From: Achromobacter sp. HZ34
Lineage (GTDB): Bacteria > Pseudomonadota > Gammaproteobacteria > Burkholderiales > Burkholderiaceae_B
NCBI RefSeq assembly: GCF_002209485.1
Contig: NZ_NJIX01000003.1
Coordinates: 434,001 to 498,000 of the forward strand
DNA: 64,000 bases
Direction of reading: 5' to 3'
Positions 1 through 9,286 of the stretch are shown in pieces; the first letter of the stretch is position 1; every line of letters starts with the position of its first letter. A program made the position numbers and the translations under genes. Below the pieces are notes generated by a model that made no database searches, had not been told where the DNA came from, and worked only from the letters and a program-made list of their open reading frames with translations.

Positions 1-1
1 G

Positions 2-352
2 AGCTGGCTGGTCGAAGCGGCTTCGCGCCGGCAAAAATGGATCGACCAATCGCAATCTCTCAATATCTACATGGCTGGCGCATCGGGCAAGAAACTCGAC
101 GACACCTACAAGCTTGCCTGGCAGCGTGGTCTGAAGACCACGTACTACCTGCGCACGCTTGGCGCCACCAGCGCGGAAAAATCCACGGGCCGGGGCGGCG
201 AATTGAACGCCGTTTCCAATGGCAATCCGGCTGCTGCCTCGACGTCGGCGGCGGGTCCGGCACAAAACTTGCCGGAACCCGAAATACTCGGGGCTGCTTG
301 CACGATGCGACCGGGCGATCCCGGTTTCGAAGAGTGCGAAGCCTGCCAGTAA
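2..352 (+). CDS. nrdA: Ribonucleoside-diphosphate reductase alpha subunit, C-terminal fragment
   Basis: The gene enters from outside the window, so only the last 116 residues are seen. The fragment has the [12 protein letters not shown] stretch typical of the end of the class Ia R1 barrel. It ends in EECEACQ, whose CxxC-type pair is the swinging dithiol that re-reduces the active site after each turnover and is itself reduced by thioredoxin or glutaredoxin. A Ser/Ala/Asn-rich tail of about 60 residues separates the barrel from the terminal cysteines. nrdB follows after 21 bases, so the two subunits of the dNTP-making enzyme are co-transcribed. Confidence 0.95.
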   Translation, partial: SWLVEAASRRQKWIDQSQSLNIYMAGASGKKLDDTYKLAWQRGLKTTYYLRTLGATSAEKSTGRGGELNAVSNGNPAAASTSAAGPAQNLPEPEILGAACTMRPGDPGFEECEACQ

Positions 353-373
353 TTGCCCCCGGAGAATTCAAGC

Positions 374-1552
374 ATGATTAATTGGGAAGACGACAACGTC
401 GCGCTGCAACCCGCAGCGCAAAACTCCAACCCGGCAGCGGGTGTGCCGACGCGCGCGGCCACCGGCGTGTTCGGTGACTCCGCCCTGCCCGCCGCGCAAG
501 CGCAAGCTGCCTCGCCTTCGGGCGAAGGCGCCGCGCATCGCGTCAAGGTAGCCGACAAGCGCATCATCAATGGTGAGACCGACGTCAACCAGCTGGTGCC
601 GTTCAAGTACAAATGGGCGTGGGAAAAATACCTCGCCACTTGCGCCAACCATTGGATGCCGCAAGAAATCAACATGTCGCGCGACATCGCGCTGTGGAAA
701 AATCCCAACGGATTGACGGAAGACGAGCGTCGCATCGTCAAACGCAATCTGGGCTTCTTCGTCACGGCCGATTCGCTGGCTGCGAACAATATCGTGCTGG
801 GCACCTATCGCCACATCACGGCCCCCGAATGCCGCCAGTTCCTGCTGCGCCAGGCATTCGAGGAAGCCATCCACACGCACGCCTATCAGTACATCGTCGA
901 AAGCCTGGACCTGGACGAGTCGGAAATCTTCAACGCGTATAACGAAGTTCCGTCCATCCGCGCCAAAGACGAATTCCTCATTCCGTTCATCGACGCCATC
1001 GCCGATCCCAACTTCAAGACGGGTACACCGGAAGCCGACCAGACGCTGCTGAAGTCGCTGATCGTGTTCGCGTGCTTGATGGAAGGCCTGTTCTTCTACG
1101 TGGGTTTCACGCAGATTCTTGCGTTGGGCCGCCAGAACAAGATGACCGGCGCCGCCGAACAGTACATGTACATCCTGCGTGATGAGTCCATGCACTGCAA
1201 CTTCGGCATCGATCTGATCAACACCGTCAAACTCGAAAATCCGCATTTGTGGACGCCGGAATTCCGTGAAGAAATTCGTGGACTCTTCCTCAAAGCGGTC
1301 GAACTCGAATATGCTTACGCCGAAGACACGATGCCGCGCGGCGTGTTGGGCCTGAATGCACCGATGTTCAAGTCCTATCTGCGCTTCATCGCGAATCGTC
1401 GGTGCCAGCAGATCGGTATCGAAGCGCTGTTCCCGCAGGAAGAAAATCCCTTCCCGTGGATGGCGGAGATGATCGATCTGAAGAAGGAACGAAACTTTTT
1501 CGAGACCCGAGTAATCGAATACCAAACCGGAGGCGCGCTGAACTGGGAATGA
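374..1552 (+). CDS. nrdB: Ribonucleoside-diphosphate reductase beta subunit (class Ia R2)
   Basis: This 392-residue protein holds the diiron-tyrosyl radical cofactor that the alpha subunit needs to reduce ribonucleotides. The motif EEAIHTHAY places iron ligands at Glu164 and His167 and the radical tyrosine at Tyr171, matching the spacing E115-H118-Y122 of E. coli R2. A second ligand helix reads [10 protein letters not shown] (ExxH). The ATG at 374 (MINWEDDN) was chosen because GGAG lies 10 bases upstream. A TTG at 353 would add seven residues with no good ribosome site. The first 60 residues are an Ala/Pro-rich extension before the conserved fold. Cytoplasmic partner of NrdA. Confidence 0.97.
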   Translation: MINWEDDNVALQPAAQNSNPAAGVPTRAATGVFGDSALPAAQAQAASPSGEGAAHRVKVADKRIINGETDVNQLVPFKYKWAWEKYLATCANHWMPQEINMSRDIALWKNPNGLTEDERRIVKRNLGFFVTADSLAANNIVLGTYRHITAPECRQFLLRQAFEEAIHTHAYQYIVESLDLDESEIFNAYNEVPSIRAKDEFLIPFIDAIADPNFKTGTPEADQTLLKSLIVFACLMEGLFFYVGFTQILALGRQNKMTGAAEQYMYILRDESMHCNFGIDLINTVKLENPHLWTPEFREEIRGLFLKAVELEYAYAEDTMPRGVLGLNAPMFKSYLRFIANRRCQQIGIEALFPQEENPFPWMAEMIDLKKERNFFETRVIEYQTGGALNWE

Positions 1553-1592
1553 TCCCGCTCAGGGTGTCGAAGGCTGATTAGACATAGCGGTA

Positions 1593-1611
1593 GGCGATGC
1601 GGTGCATCGCC
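1593..1611 (+). other. Hairpin in the 5' leader of the H1-like gene
   Basis: GGCGATGC (1593-1600) and GCATCGCC (1604-1611) form a perfect 8-bp stem around GGT. More dyads follow in the same 266-base gap: CCATTT/AAATGG at 1620-1632 and CCCGCCA/TGGCGGG at 1754-1769. None is followed by a T run, so these do not look like terminators of nrdB. They could structure a long leader of the H1-like mRNA. The dyads are seen; the function is inferred. Confidence 0.4.
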
Positions 1612-1819
1612 CACCCGCGCCATTTGAAATGGCTCGCGCCTCGTTGTGCGGGGGCCATATCAAATGGTTGTGCCGTATTCATTAGCGCACATCGTAGTGG
1701 CTGCCGCCCGCAAGGGGCAGCGGATATGCGCCGATGAATAGCCCGGGCAGCGACCCGCCATGTGGCGGGCCGGTGCACGGGTTTAAGTTCTGGGACCCCT
1801 GAACCTAAGGAGCAAGACC

Positions 1820-2350
1820 ATGGCAACTGCCAAGAAAGCCGCCAAGAAGGCGGTAAAGAAAGCCCCGGCCAAGAAGGCCGCGGTGAAGAAAGCCCCGGCC
1901 AAGAAAGCCGCGGTGAAGAAGGTTGCTGCGAAGAAAGTCGCAGTCAAGAAAGTAGCGGCCAAGAAGGCCGTGAAGAAAGCGGTGAAGAAGGTTGCGGCCA
2001 AGAAAGTCGCCACCAAGAAAGTCGCCGCCAAGAAGGCTCCGGCCAAGAAAGCCGCAGTCAAGAAGGTAGCCGCCAAGAAGGTCGCCAAGAAAGCTGTAGC
2101 CAAGAAGGCTGTTGCCAAGAAAGCCGTCGCCAAGAAAGCGACTGCCAAGAAGGCCGCCAAAAAGGCTGTAGCCAAAAAGGCCCCTGCGAAAAAGGCTGCT
2201 GCGAAGAAGCCTGCTGCGAAGAAGGCCCCTGCCAAGAAGGCTGCTGCGAAGAAGGCCGCTGCTGCGCCTTCGACCGCTGCTGCGCCTGGCGCGAAGACGG
2301 CACTGAATCCCGCCGCTTCGTGGCCCTTCCCGACGGGCGGCCGTCCGTAA
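1820..2350 (+). CDS. Histone H1-like, lysine/alanine-rich DNA-binding protein (BpH type)
   Basis: The 176-residue product consists almost entirely of Lys, Ala, Val and Pro in short repeats such as [14 protein letters not shown] and VAAKK. It ends in a small neutral tail ([10 protein letters not shown]). This matches the eukaryotic H1 C-terminal-like nucleoid proteins of Bordetella (BpH1), which bind DNA without sequence specificity and compact the nucleoid. AAGGAG lies 9 bases before the ATG. The gene is built of degenerate 9-15 bp repeats, so length variation between strains is expected. An intrinsic terminator follows, so it is probably a single-gene unit. Confidence 0.9.
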   Translation: MATAKKAAKKAVKKAPAKKAAVKKAPAKKAAVKKVAAKKVAVKKVAAKKAVKKAVKKVAAKKVATKKVAAKKAPAKKAAVKKVAAKKVAKKAVAKKAVAKKAVAKKATAKKAAKKAVAKKAPAKKAAAKKPAAKKAPAKKAAAKKAAAAPSTAAAPGAKTALNPAASWPFPTGGRP

Positions 2351-2390
2351 GGACTGACTGTCAGTCGAAGCAGTACCTGCGGTACCTGAA

Positions 2391-2420
2391 GCCACCTGGT
2401 CCAAAGCCAGGTGGCTTTTT
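2391..2420 (+). terminator. Intrinsic terminator after the H1-like gene
   Basis: Arms GCCACCTGG (2391-2399) and CCAGGTGGC (2407-2415) form a 9-bp GC-rich stem with a 7-base loop, followed directly by TTTTT. It lies 40 bases past the H1-like stop codon. Confidence 0.9.
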
Positions 2421-2496
2421 CAATGACAGATGCTGCGTCCCATTCATGCGAGAATGCGCATTGCCGTAGAACTCTAACTTTGCGATCAAGGCGGCC

Positions 2497-3057
2497 ATGT
2501 TCGGCGACATCACCAGTTTTCTGCTCGATACCGTATTCACCCTGTTCGGCGCCGCGCTCATCGCGCGGGCCTGGCTGCACGCGGTGCGCATGCATCCGTT
2601 CAATCCCTTGGCGCGGGTGATCTACCAAGCCACCAACTGGCTGGTGATGCCCTTGCGCAAACTGTTGCCCGCGCGTGGCCTGGTCGATTGGGCCAGCCTG
2701 CTGGCCGCCTGGCTGACCGCCCTGGTCTACCTGCTGCTGACCTGGCTGCTGGTGCTGGGCCTGGTGATGCCCGTCTCCACCCTGGGGCCCGCCGTACTGG
2801 TGTCTTTCCTGACGGTGGTGCGCTGGGCCTTCAACCTGCTGGTGTGGGTGACGCTGGCCCAGGCCATCCTGTCGTGGGTCAATCCGCTGGCGCCCGTGAT
2901 GCCCTTGCTGCAGACGCTCACCGATCCGCTGCTGGAGCCGATCCGGCGTATCCTGCCGCGTGGCGGCATCGACTTCTCCCCGCTGGTCCTGGTCGTGCTG
3001 GGCCAATGCGCGGTGATGGTCATCACGCGTATCAGCTACTCCATTTTCGCGCTCTGA
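2497..3057 (+). CDS. YggT-family integral membrane protein
   Basis: This 186-residue, strongly hydrophobic protein has two YggT repeats. Each consists of transmembrane segments followed by a stretch like NPLARVIYQ or TDPLLEPIRRILP, the family's diagnostic amphipathic motif. Four or five membrane spans are apparent. YggT proteins sit in the inner membrane and have been linked to osmotic or pH stress in other bacteria and to envelope or division functions, but no biochemical role is settled. It stands alone between two terminators. Confidence 0.85.
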   Translation: MFGDITSFLLDTVFTLFGAALIARAWLHAVRMHPFNPLARVIYQATNWLVMPLRKLLPARGLVDWASLLAAWLTALVYLLLTWLLVLGLVMPVSTLGPAVLVSFLTVVRWAFNLLVWVTLAQAILSWVNPLAPVMPLLQTLTDPLLEPIRRILPRGGIDFSPLVLVVLGQCAVMVITRISYSIFAL

Positions 3058-3094
3058 AAATTCCTGCACGATCCGTCGCTGCAGACGGAAATGA

Positions 3095-3135
3095 AAAAGG
3101 CCTGGGTCCGGTGCAGCACCGGACCCAGGCCTTTT
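3095..3135. terminator. Bidirectional terminator between the YggT gene and the lipoprotein gene
   Basis: A perfect 20-bp arm pair, AAAAGGCCTGGGTCCGGTGC (3095-3114) and its complement (3116-3135), has A and T runs on its outer sides. It can end transcription from both converging genes. Confidence 0.9.
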
Positions 3136-3148
3136 GAACGACTGAGGA

Positions 3149-3655
3149 TTACATCGGCACGATACGGGTGGGGCCGTTGCCGCTGATCACCTGGACACGC
3201 TGGCCAACGCTGACCGGGGTGTCGGCGGCCTGGGCCACCACACGCGACTCGCCATTGTCCAGACGCACGGTGATTTCCAGGCCGGAGCTGGTACCGACGC
3301 GGTTTTCAACGGCATTACCCGCCAGCGCGCCAAGAATGACGCCGCCGACCGTGGCAATGGCGCGGCCGCTGCCGCCACCGATGGCATTGCCCGCCACGCC
3401 GCCCAGCGCGCCACCGGCCACCAGGCCAGCGCCCGAGGACTTGTCGTTCTGGATGGTGATGGGACGCACACCGGTCACGGTGCCGGTACGCACGATCTGC
3501 TCGCGTTGAGCCTGATCGTAGCTGTACACGCCGCTGGACGCGCTGTTATTGGCGCAACCCGCAAGCAAGGCGAAAGAGGTGGCGACCGCGCCAGCGGCCA
3601 GCCAACGTACGGCTCGCGCACGAGTGGGAATAAGAGATGATTTGTTTTGATTCAT
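3149..3655 (-). CDS. Glycine-zipper outer-membrane lipoprotein (SlyB/Pcp-like)
   Basis: A basic N-terminus, a hydrophobic stretch and the lipobox LLAGC at about residues 30-34 mark a signal-peptidase-II lipoprotein; the mature protein would start at Cys34. The middle carries a glycine-zipper 2TM domain (GGALGGVAGNAIGGGSG, then VGGVILGALAGNAVE). The C-terminal third is a small beta domain. This matches the SlyB/Pcp family of outer-membrane lipoproteins of about 160 residues, tied to envelope integrity and Mg-responsive stress in enterobacteria. AGGAGCT stands well placed before the ATG. Length is 168 residues. It converges on the YggT gene. Confidence 0.88.
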   Translation of the reverse strand: MNQNKSSLIPTRARAVRWLAAGAVATSFALLAGCANNSASSGVYSYDQAQREQIVRTGTVTGVRPITIQNDKSSGAGLVAGGALGGVAGNAIGGGSGRAIATVGGVILGALAGNAVENRVGTSSGLEITVRLDNGESRVVAQAADTPVSVGQRVQVISGNGPTRIVPM

Positions 3656-3833
3656 GATTTTGCGAGCTCCTGGATCGGGGTTGCTGCGATGTAGATAATA
3701 CGCCTACGGCTAGGGTTAACGAGAACCAAACGGCGTTCTCGCAATAGCCTGCAACGATTTCTTTACCTTAGTGCTTAGCCTAAGTCGAAAGTTTCCACCC
3801 CGTATCCAGCGCTTGCACATGGCATAGCGGCCT

Positions 3834-4775
3834 TCACACCGGCAGGCTGATTCCATACGACTGTAGCAAGGTATTACTAATCTCCCCGCGCGACGGACGA
3901 TGGTTCTGCGGACCGCGGGAGGCGATCTTGATTGCCCCCATCACGTTGCCCAGGCGGCAGCAGTCCAGCCAGCTCCAGCCCAGGCTCAGGCCATACAGCA
4001 AACCGGCACGATGTGCGTCGCCGCAACCGGTGGGATCCACCACCTGCGCCGCCGCGATCGGCGCGATCTGCTGTTCACCCTCTTTCGTCCACAGGCTGGC
4101 ACCTTCGCCGCCCCGCGTCACGATCGCGGCTTGCAAGCCCCGTGCCAGCTCAGCAATGCTGCTGCCCGTGCGCTGTTCCACCACGCCTGCCTCATAGTCA
4201 TTGACCGTGAGGACCTGCGCCCATTGCAGCATGCGGCGCAGGTCGGCGCCGTCGAACAGCGGCATGGCCTGGCCCAGGTCGAAGATGAAGGGAATGCCTG
4301 CTGCGTGCAGACGCTCGGCGTGGGCGAACATGCCTTCCTTGGCGTCCGGCGCGACGATCGCCCAGGCCGCCTCGGCGCCGCTGACGTCGTTCTGCGCGGA
4401 GAAGCTCATGGCGCCGGGGTGGAAGGCGGCGATCTGGTTATCGTCCAGATCGGTGGTGATGAAGCATTGCGCGGTCAGGGTGTCGGGAATCACCTTGACG
4501 CGGCTGGAATCGATTGCCAGCGTGCGCAGGCGTTCCAGGTAATCGCCGGCGTCCTCGCCCACGGTGGCGACCGGGACCGGATTGCCGCCCAGCAGCTTCA
4601 GGTTGTAGGCGATATTACCGGCGCAGCCACCATATTCCTTGCGCATGGACGGCGTCAGGAAGGAGACGCTCAGGGACTGGACACGCTCCGGCAGGATGTG
4701 CTCTTTGAAACGGCCTTCGAAAACCGCGATCGTGTCAAAAGCCATCGAGCCGCAAACCAGCACAGGGGATGCCAT
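3834..4775 (-). CDS. PfkB/ribokinase-family kinase (adenosine kinase-like)
   Basis: A 313-residue PfkB-family sugar or nucleoside kinase. It begins MASPVLVCGSMAFDTI, the usual first beta strand. The glycine motif GGCAGNIAYNLKLLGG binds substrate near residue 55. The C-terminal signature DPTGCGDAHRAGLL supplies the anion hole and catalytic Asp (GCGD instead of the commoner GAGD). The sequence resembles bacterial adenosine-kinase-like members more than fructokinases, but the substrate cannot be fixed from sequence. The ATG at 4775 was chosen because the protein aligns from there; upstream codons overlap the zinc-ribbon gene. It ends the leftward cluster that starts at prmA. Confidence 0.85.
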   Translation of the reverse strand: MASPVLVCGSMAFDTIAVFEGRFKEHILPERVQSLSVSFLTPSMRKEYGGCAGNIAYNLKLLGGNPVPVATVGEDAGDYLERLRTLAIDSSRVKVIPDTLTAQCFITTDLDDNQIAAFHPGAMSFSAQNDVSGAEAAWAIVAPDAKEGMFAHAERLHAAGIPFIFDLGQAMPLFDGADLRRMLQWAQVLTVNDYEAGVVEQRTGSSIAELARGLQAAIVTRGGEGASLWTKEGEQQIAPIAAAQVVDPTGCGDAHRAGLLYGLSLGWSWLDCCRLGNVMGAIKIASRGPQNHRPSRGEISNTLLQSYGISLPV

Positions 4776-4797
4776 GGGGAGTCCTTTATTGGGGAAA

Positions 4798-6324
4798 TCA
4801 GGGAAAGAATTTGTCCAGCTGGTAGCCGTTGACCTGGGCACCCGCGATACGCAGCGGGACACTCAGGCTTTGCTCACCGCCGGCGGGGAAAGCGCCGCGC
4901 GTGCCCGTGGGCAGATAGTCTTCGGGGCGTAACACCTTGCGCACCACGACCGTATCCGACAGGTCGGTCAATTCCAGCACCAGTGCCGGCCAGGGTTGCG
5001 GCTTGTCATAGCGGTTGCGCAGGGTCACGCTGAGGACCAGGTGGGTGATGCCATCGCCGGTAGCGGTCGCCCCGGCGGGCGGCTGCAACGTCGATGCCGT
5101 GATGGAAATGCGCTCCAGCCGGCGGGCGTAGCCGACTTCGCAGCCCAGTGCGGCGCAGACGGACTGCAAGGCCGGGCGCAATGCTGGCACGCTGCTGGCC
5201 ACCGCCGACCGGTATACGTAGACGCCCTGCAGGCCCAGCGCGACCAGGGCCAACAGGCAACCGACCGCCCACAGGCGGCGGATCAGGGCGGCGCGGCGCA
5301 GGCGCGACTCGTCCATGAAGACCGGTGGCGCCATGCCGGCGTCGACGTCGTCGTCGTAACGGGTACGCGCGTCGCCTCGGACCGGGGTATAGGCCTCGGG
5401 GCCGGTGTCATCGTCCTGGTCGGCGCGATGGTCGCGGTCGGGGTAGATGTAGACGGGGCTTTCGTGGCTGTCGTGGTCGTCGCGGCTGGCGGGGCTGACA
5501 GGACTGACGACATGGCTGACACGGCTGCCGAAGCGGTCGGCACCGAAGTCGTCGCGCGACCGGTCATCGGCGTCCGTGACCGGATGGCCGTGCAGGTCGT
5601 CGTCGTATTCGTCATCGGCGGGATCGACGTAGACCGGCCGTTGGCGCTGGCGGATGACCTGCGGGTCGCCTTGCAAGCCATCTTGCAAGCCATATCGCAA
5701 GCCGTCGCGCGGGTCGTGCCGCACGTTGTCTTTCGCGCCGCTAGCCGTTGGCGCCCGCTCTCCGGGAAGCGGGAGGGCGGCATCGTCGTCGTCGAACGGT
5801 TCGTCTTCGTCCTCGGGCTCGTCGCGGACGATGAATGTAGGCTCCTGCCGTCCCGCGTCGGCCCGGCCCCGCAGGACCGCGGGCGGTTCGGCGGACAGGA
5901 CGGGTTCCTTGGCCCACAACTGAGCGTCGGAAATATCCTCACGCACCTTGATCGGTGCGATCGGCGTGGCCGGCGCGACCGGCGTGATTGGCGCAACCGG
6001 AGGCGTGACCGGGGTATCCCACGGCGGCGCTGCTGGCGGCACAACGGACTGCACCACGGGCGGCGCAGCCGGCTGCACGACTGGCTGCACGACTGGCTGC
6101 ACAACAGGCTGCACAACGGGCGGCACCTGCGGCTTCACCGCAGGAGGCACCACAGGCTCAGGCGCAGGCGCCAATACCGGCATGTCCTCGTCGACGATCG
6201 CCTCGTAGCCGTCGAACACCCGGGTGCAGACGCCGCAACGGACCAGCCCATTGCGTACCCGCAATTGGTCCGCGACCACCTTGAAGGCGGTACCGCAGTG
6301 AGGGCAGCGTGTGGTCAGGGCCAT
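4798..6324 (-). CDS. Zinc-ribbon plus DUF3426 membrane protein
   Basis: This 508-residue protein starts with an MJ0042-type zinc ribbon: CPHC near residue 8 and CGVC near residue 31. A long disordered region follows, first Pro/Val/Gln-rich (QPVV repeats, about residues 70-90), then very acidic with many Asp, Arg and Tyr. One transmembrane helix (WAVGCLLALVALGLQGVYVY) precedes a C-terminal DUF3426 domain, which should lie in the periplasm. This architecture is standard for betaproteobacteria downstream of prmA, though the disordered part here is unusually long. Function unknown; the ribbon would be cytoplasmic. It begins 25 bases after the prmA stop. Confidence 0.88.
   Translation of the reverse strand: MALTTRCPHCGTAFKVVADQLRVRNGLVRCGVCTRVFDGYEAIVDEDMPVLAPAPEPVVPPAVKPQVPPVVQPVVQPVVQPVVQPAAPPVVQSVVPPAAPPWDTPVTPPVAPITPVAPATPIAPIKVREDISDAQLWAKEPVLSAEPPAVLRGRADAGRQEPTFIVRDEPEDEDEPFDDDDAALPLPGERAPTASGAKDNVRHDPRDGLRYGLQDGLQGDPQVIRQRQRPVYVDPADDEYDDDLHGHPVTDADDRSRDDFGADRFGSRVSHVVSPVSPASRDDHDSHESPVYIYPDRDHRADQDDDTGPEAYTPVRGDARTRYDDDVDAGMAPPVFMDESRLRRAALIRRLWAVGCLLALVALGLQGVYVYRSAVASSVPALRPALQSVCAALGCEVGYARRLERISITASTLQPPAGATATGDGITHLVLSVTLRNRYDKPQPWPALVLELTDLSDTVVVRKVLRPEDYLPTGTRGAFPAGGEQSLSVPLRIAGAQVNGYQLDKFFP
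6071..6118. repeat. Four tandem 12-bp repeats inside the zinc-ribbon/DUF3426 gene
   Basis: The unit GGCTGCACGACT appears twice exactly (6071-6082, 6083-6094), then as GGCTGCACAACA (6095-6106) and GGCTGCACAACG (6107-6118). On the coding strand it encodes repeated QPVV. Copy-number changes would keep the frame and only alter the spacer between the ribbon and the membrane helix. Confidence 0.85.
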
Positions 6325-6349
6325 GGCGCGCGTTCCGCTTCAGCGGCGA

Positions 6350-7276
6350 TCAGGTCCGGCGGCCATGCAGGCAAACCCAGCCGTCGAGCGCGCGCCATAC
6401 CGACATCTGCAAGTATTTCGCATAGACGGCGCACACTTCATCGGCCTGCCGTTCCAGCACGCCGGACAGCACCAGCGAGCCACCGGGCGCCACGCGGCTG
6501 GTCAGCAGCGGCGCCAGCACCTTGAGCGGATTGGACAGGATGTTCGCCACCACTACGTCGCTCAAGCCATCGGGCATGGCATCCGGCAACATGGCCCGCA
6601 CCTCGACCTGGTTGACGCGCGCATTGTCCAGGGTCGAAATGACAGCCTGTTCATCGATGTCCACCGCCACCGTCTCACCAGCGCCGAGCTTGCGCGCGGC
6701 GATGGCCAGGATGCCGGAACCGCAGCCGTAGTCCAGCACCGTGGCCGCCTGCGGCAGCGATGCTTCCAGCCACGCCAGGCACAGATGGGTCGTGGGATGG
6801 CTGCCCGTGCCGAAAGCCAGGCCCGGATCCAGTTCGATATGGATGCCGCCGCCGTCCGGCGTCTTGTCCATGCCGGGCACGGCGGGATCGTCACGATGCC
6901 AGCTGGGCACGATCCAGATGCGGTCGGAAATATGGATGGGGCCGAATTGCGCCTGCGTCAGGCGCACCCAATCGGCATCGGGCACGTCGCGCAGGGACCA
7001 GTCCGCCAGCGCGGCGGCGTAATCCTGGCCCAGGACGCCGACCACTTCCTCGATGATCTGCGCCGGATCGGCGCCATCGGGCAGCAAGGCGACGACCTGG
7101 TTGTGCTCCCAGGCCTGGACGTCGGGCTCGGTGCCGGGCTCGCCGAACAGAGGATTTTCCTGTTCAGTGTCACGGTCCGCATCCTCGACCGACACCGACA
7201 GCACGCCGGCCGCCAGCAATTCGTCGGACACGGCTTCCGCCTGCGCCTCGGGGCAATGGAGCACGAGCTCACGCAT
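6350..7276 (-). CDS. prmA: Ribosomal protein L11 methyltransferase
   Basis: A 308-residue class I SAM-dependent methyltransferase that trimethylates ribosomal protein L11. The start MRELVLHCPEAQAEAVSDEL is typical of the PrmA substrate-recognition domain. The catalytic domain has the SAM motif VLDYGCGSGILAIAA, the preceding LAFGTGSHPTT signature, and VVANILSNPLKVLAPLL. The ATG at 7276 fits the family start. A terminator separates it from accC, so prmA probably uses its own promoter although it lies in the same orientation. Confidence 0.96.
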   Translation of the reverse strand: MRELVLHCPEAQAEAVSDELLAAGVLSVSVEDADRDTEQENPLFGEPGTEPDVQAWEHNQVVALLPDGADPAQIIEEVVGVLGQDYAAALADWSLRDVPDADWVRLTQAQFGPIHISDRIWIVPSWHRDDPAVPGMDKTPDGGGIHIELDPGLAFGTGSHPTTHLCLAWLEASLPQAATVLDYGCGSGILAIAARKLGAGETVAVDIDEQAVISTLDNARVNQVEVRAMLPDAMPDGLSDVVVANILSNPLKVLAPLLTSRVAPGGSLVLSGVLERQADEVCAVYAKYLQMSVWRALDGWVCLHGRRT

Positions 7277-7344
7277 AATGATTTCCGTCTTGAATACGCC
7301 GTCCCGGAGCCCGGTCCGGCCGTCAGATACCTGACCCTGCCGGT

Positions 7345-7369
7345 AAAAAAACAGGGCCCACAGGCCCTG
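7345..7369 (-). terminator. Intrinsic terminator after accC
   Basis: Read leftward, CAGGGCC (7363-7369 complement) pairs with GGCCCTG (7352-7358 complement) around a 4-base loop, followed by seven T residues (7345-7351 on the complement). It lies 17 bases past the accC stop and separates accBC from prmA. Confidence 0.88.
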
Positions 7370-7385
7370 ATTGTAGTAGCAGCGC

Positions 7386-8732
7386 TCAGGGACGTTGCGC
7401 GAGCTTGTGCTCCAGGTAGTGGATGCTGGTGCCGCCTTCGATGAAGCGGGCATCCTGCAGCAGTTCCCGGTGCAGGGGGATGTTGGTGGAAATGCCTTCG
7501 ACCACCATCTCCGACAGCGCGATACGCATGCGGGCCAGGGCCTGCTCGCGATCGTCACCATAGGTGATGACCTTGGCGATCATCGAGTCGTAGTTGGGCG
7601 GGACGAAATAGCCGTTATAGGCATGCGAATCGATACGCACGCCCGGGCCACCGGGGGTGTGCCAGTTCGTGATGCGGCCAGGGCTGGGCACGAAACGGAA
7701 CGGATCCTCGGCGTTGATACGGCATTCCAGGGCATGGCCCTTGAACTGGACATCGCGCTGGCGCAGCGTGAACTTCTCGCCGGCGGCGATGCGGATCTGC
7801 TGCTGTACCAGGTCGATACCGGTAATCAGCTCCGTCACCGGATGTTCCACCTGGATGCGGGTGTTCATCTCGATGAAGTAGAACTCGCCGTTCTCGAACA
7901 GGAATTCGAAGGTACCGGCGCCGCGGTAGCCGATCTTGCGGCAGGCGTCGGCACAGCGGTCGCCGATGCGCTCGATCAGGCGACGGGCGATGCCGGGCGC
8001 GGGCGCTTCTTCGATCACCTTCTGGTGGCGGCGCTGCATGGAGCAGTCGCGCTCGCCCAGCCAGACGGCGTTGCGGCCGCCATCGGCCAGGATCTGGATT
8101 TCCACATGGCGCGGGTTCTCAAGGAACTTCTCCATATAGACTTCCGGGTTGTTGAAGGCCGCACCGGCTTCCGAACGCGTCATGGTGACCGCGTTGATCA
8201 GGGCCGCTTCGGTGTAGACCACGCGCATGCCACGGCCACCGCCGCCGCCCGCGGCCTTGATGATGACCGGGTAGCCGACCTCGCGCGCAATGCGCATGAT
8301 CTCTTGCGGGTTGTCGGGCAAGGCGCCTTCGGAACCGGGCACCACCGGAACGCCGGCTTCGATCATGGCGCGCTTGGCGCTGACCTTGTCGCCCATCAGG
8401 CGAATCGAGTCCGGGCGCGGGCCGATGAAGACGAAACCGCTCTTTTCCACACGGTCGGCGAAGTCGGCATTTTCCGACAGGAAGCCATAACCGGGGTGGA
8501 TGGCCTCCGCATCGGTGACTTCGGCCGCCGAGATGATGGCGGGCATATTGAGGTAGCTTTCGCGCGAGGGCGCCGGGCCGATACACACGGACTCGTCAGC
8601 CAGCCGGACATATTTGGCTTCGCGGTCGGCCTCGGAGTGCACGACCACGGTTTTGATGCCCAGCTCGCGGCAAGCGCGTTGGATGCGCAGCGCGATCTCG
8701 CCGCGATTGGCGATCAGGATTTTTTCGAACAT
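7386..8732 (-). CDS. accC: Acetyl-CoA carboxylase, biotin carboxylase subunit
   Basis: The 448-residue length equals the family norm. Motifs in order are [16 protein letters not shown] at the N-terminus, the ATP-grasp glycine loop [44 protein letters not shown] and [14 protein letters not shown]. It carboxylates biotin on AccB with ATP and bicarbonate, the first half-reaction of malonyl-CoA synthesis. It follows accB by 13 bases, as in most proteobacteria. Cytoplasmic. Confidence 0.98.
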   Translation of the reverse strand: MFEKILIANRGEIALRIQRACRELGIKTVVVHSEADREAKYVRLADESVCIGPAPSRESYLNMPAIISAAEVTDAEAIHPGYGFLSENADFADRVEKSGFVFIGPRPDSIRLMGDKVSAKRAMIEAGVPVVPGSEGALPDNPQEIMRIAREVGYPVIIKAAGGGGGRGMRVVYTEAALINAVTMTRSEAGAAFNNPEVYMEKFLENPRHVEIQILADGGRNAVWLGERDCSMQRRHQKVIEEAPAPGIARRLIERIGDRCADACRKIGYRGAGTFEFLFENGEFYFIEMNTRIQVEHPVTELITGIDLVQQQIRIAAGEKFTLRQRDVQFKGHALECRINAEDPFRFVPSPGRITNWHTPGGPGVRIDSHAYNGYFVPPNYDSMIAKVITYGDDREQALARMRIALSEMVVEGISTNIPLHRELLQDARFIEGGTSIHYLEHKLAQRP

Positions 8733-8745
8733 GGAAGCTATCGCT

Positions 8746-9195
8746 TTAGCCGATGACGAACAGAGGTTGGCCGTATTCGACGGGCTCGCCGTTCTCGACC
8801 AGGATTTCCTTGATGACGCCGGACTTGTCGGCTTCGATCTCGTTGAGCAGCTTCATCGCTTCGATGATGCACAGCGGATCGCCTTCCTTGACGGTTTGGC
8901 CGACGTCGACGAAGGGCGCGGAGCCCGGGTTGGGCGAGCGGTAGAACGTGCCGACCATGGGCGCCTTCACCGCGTGGCCCTGCACCACCGGCGCGGCCGG
9001 GGCAGCGGCGGGGGCGGCGGCGGCAGCGGCGGGCGCGGCGGCCATCATGGCTTCGGGGGCGTGGTAGGCCACGGGCTGCAAGGTCTGGGAGAACTTGACG
9101 ATGCGAACCTTGCCTTCACCCTCGGTGATTTCCAGTTCGGCAATGCCCGATTCGGCCACCAGGTCGATCAGGGTTTTAAGTTTTCGGAGGTCCAT
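8746..9195 (-). CDS. accB: Biotin carboxyl carrier protein of acetyl-CoA carboxylase
   Basis: A 149-residue protein starting [18 protein letters not shown], the conserved N-terminus. A mobile Ala/Pro hinge spans about residues 55-75. The C-terminal biotinyl domain has the attachment motif [12 protein letters not shown], whose Lys carries biotin. Partner of AccC. The aroQ-accB-accC order is the common proteobacterial one; 91 bases separate it from aroQ. Confidence 0.97.
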   Translation of the reverse strand: MDLRKLKTLIDLVAESGIAELEITEGEGKVRIVKFSQTLQPVAYHAPEAMMAAAPAAAAAAPAAAPAAPVVQGHAVKAPMVGTFYRSPNPGSAPFVDVGQTVKEGDPLCIIEAMKLLNEIEADKSGVIKEILVENGEPVEYGQPLFVIG

Positions 9196-9286
9196 GAAGC
9201 TGCTTCCCGGTGTTGTGACGGCATGCGCCCGTAGTGATGGGTGCCGTACGCTTAGGTGGAGATGAAAAGCTTGGAGATGTCGCGGT

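Noticed and set aside
1820-2350. Dense short repeats that at first look like a repeat array or CRISPR-like region.
   Set aside because: The repeats are degenerate Lys/Ala codons in one open frame with a ribosome site; there are no constant repeats with unique spacers.
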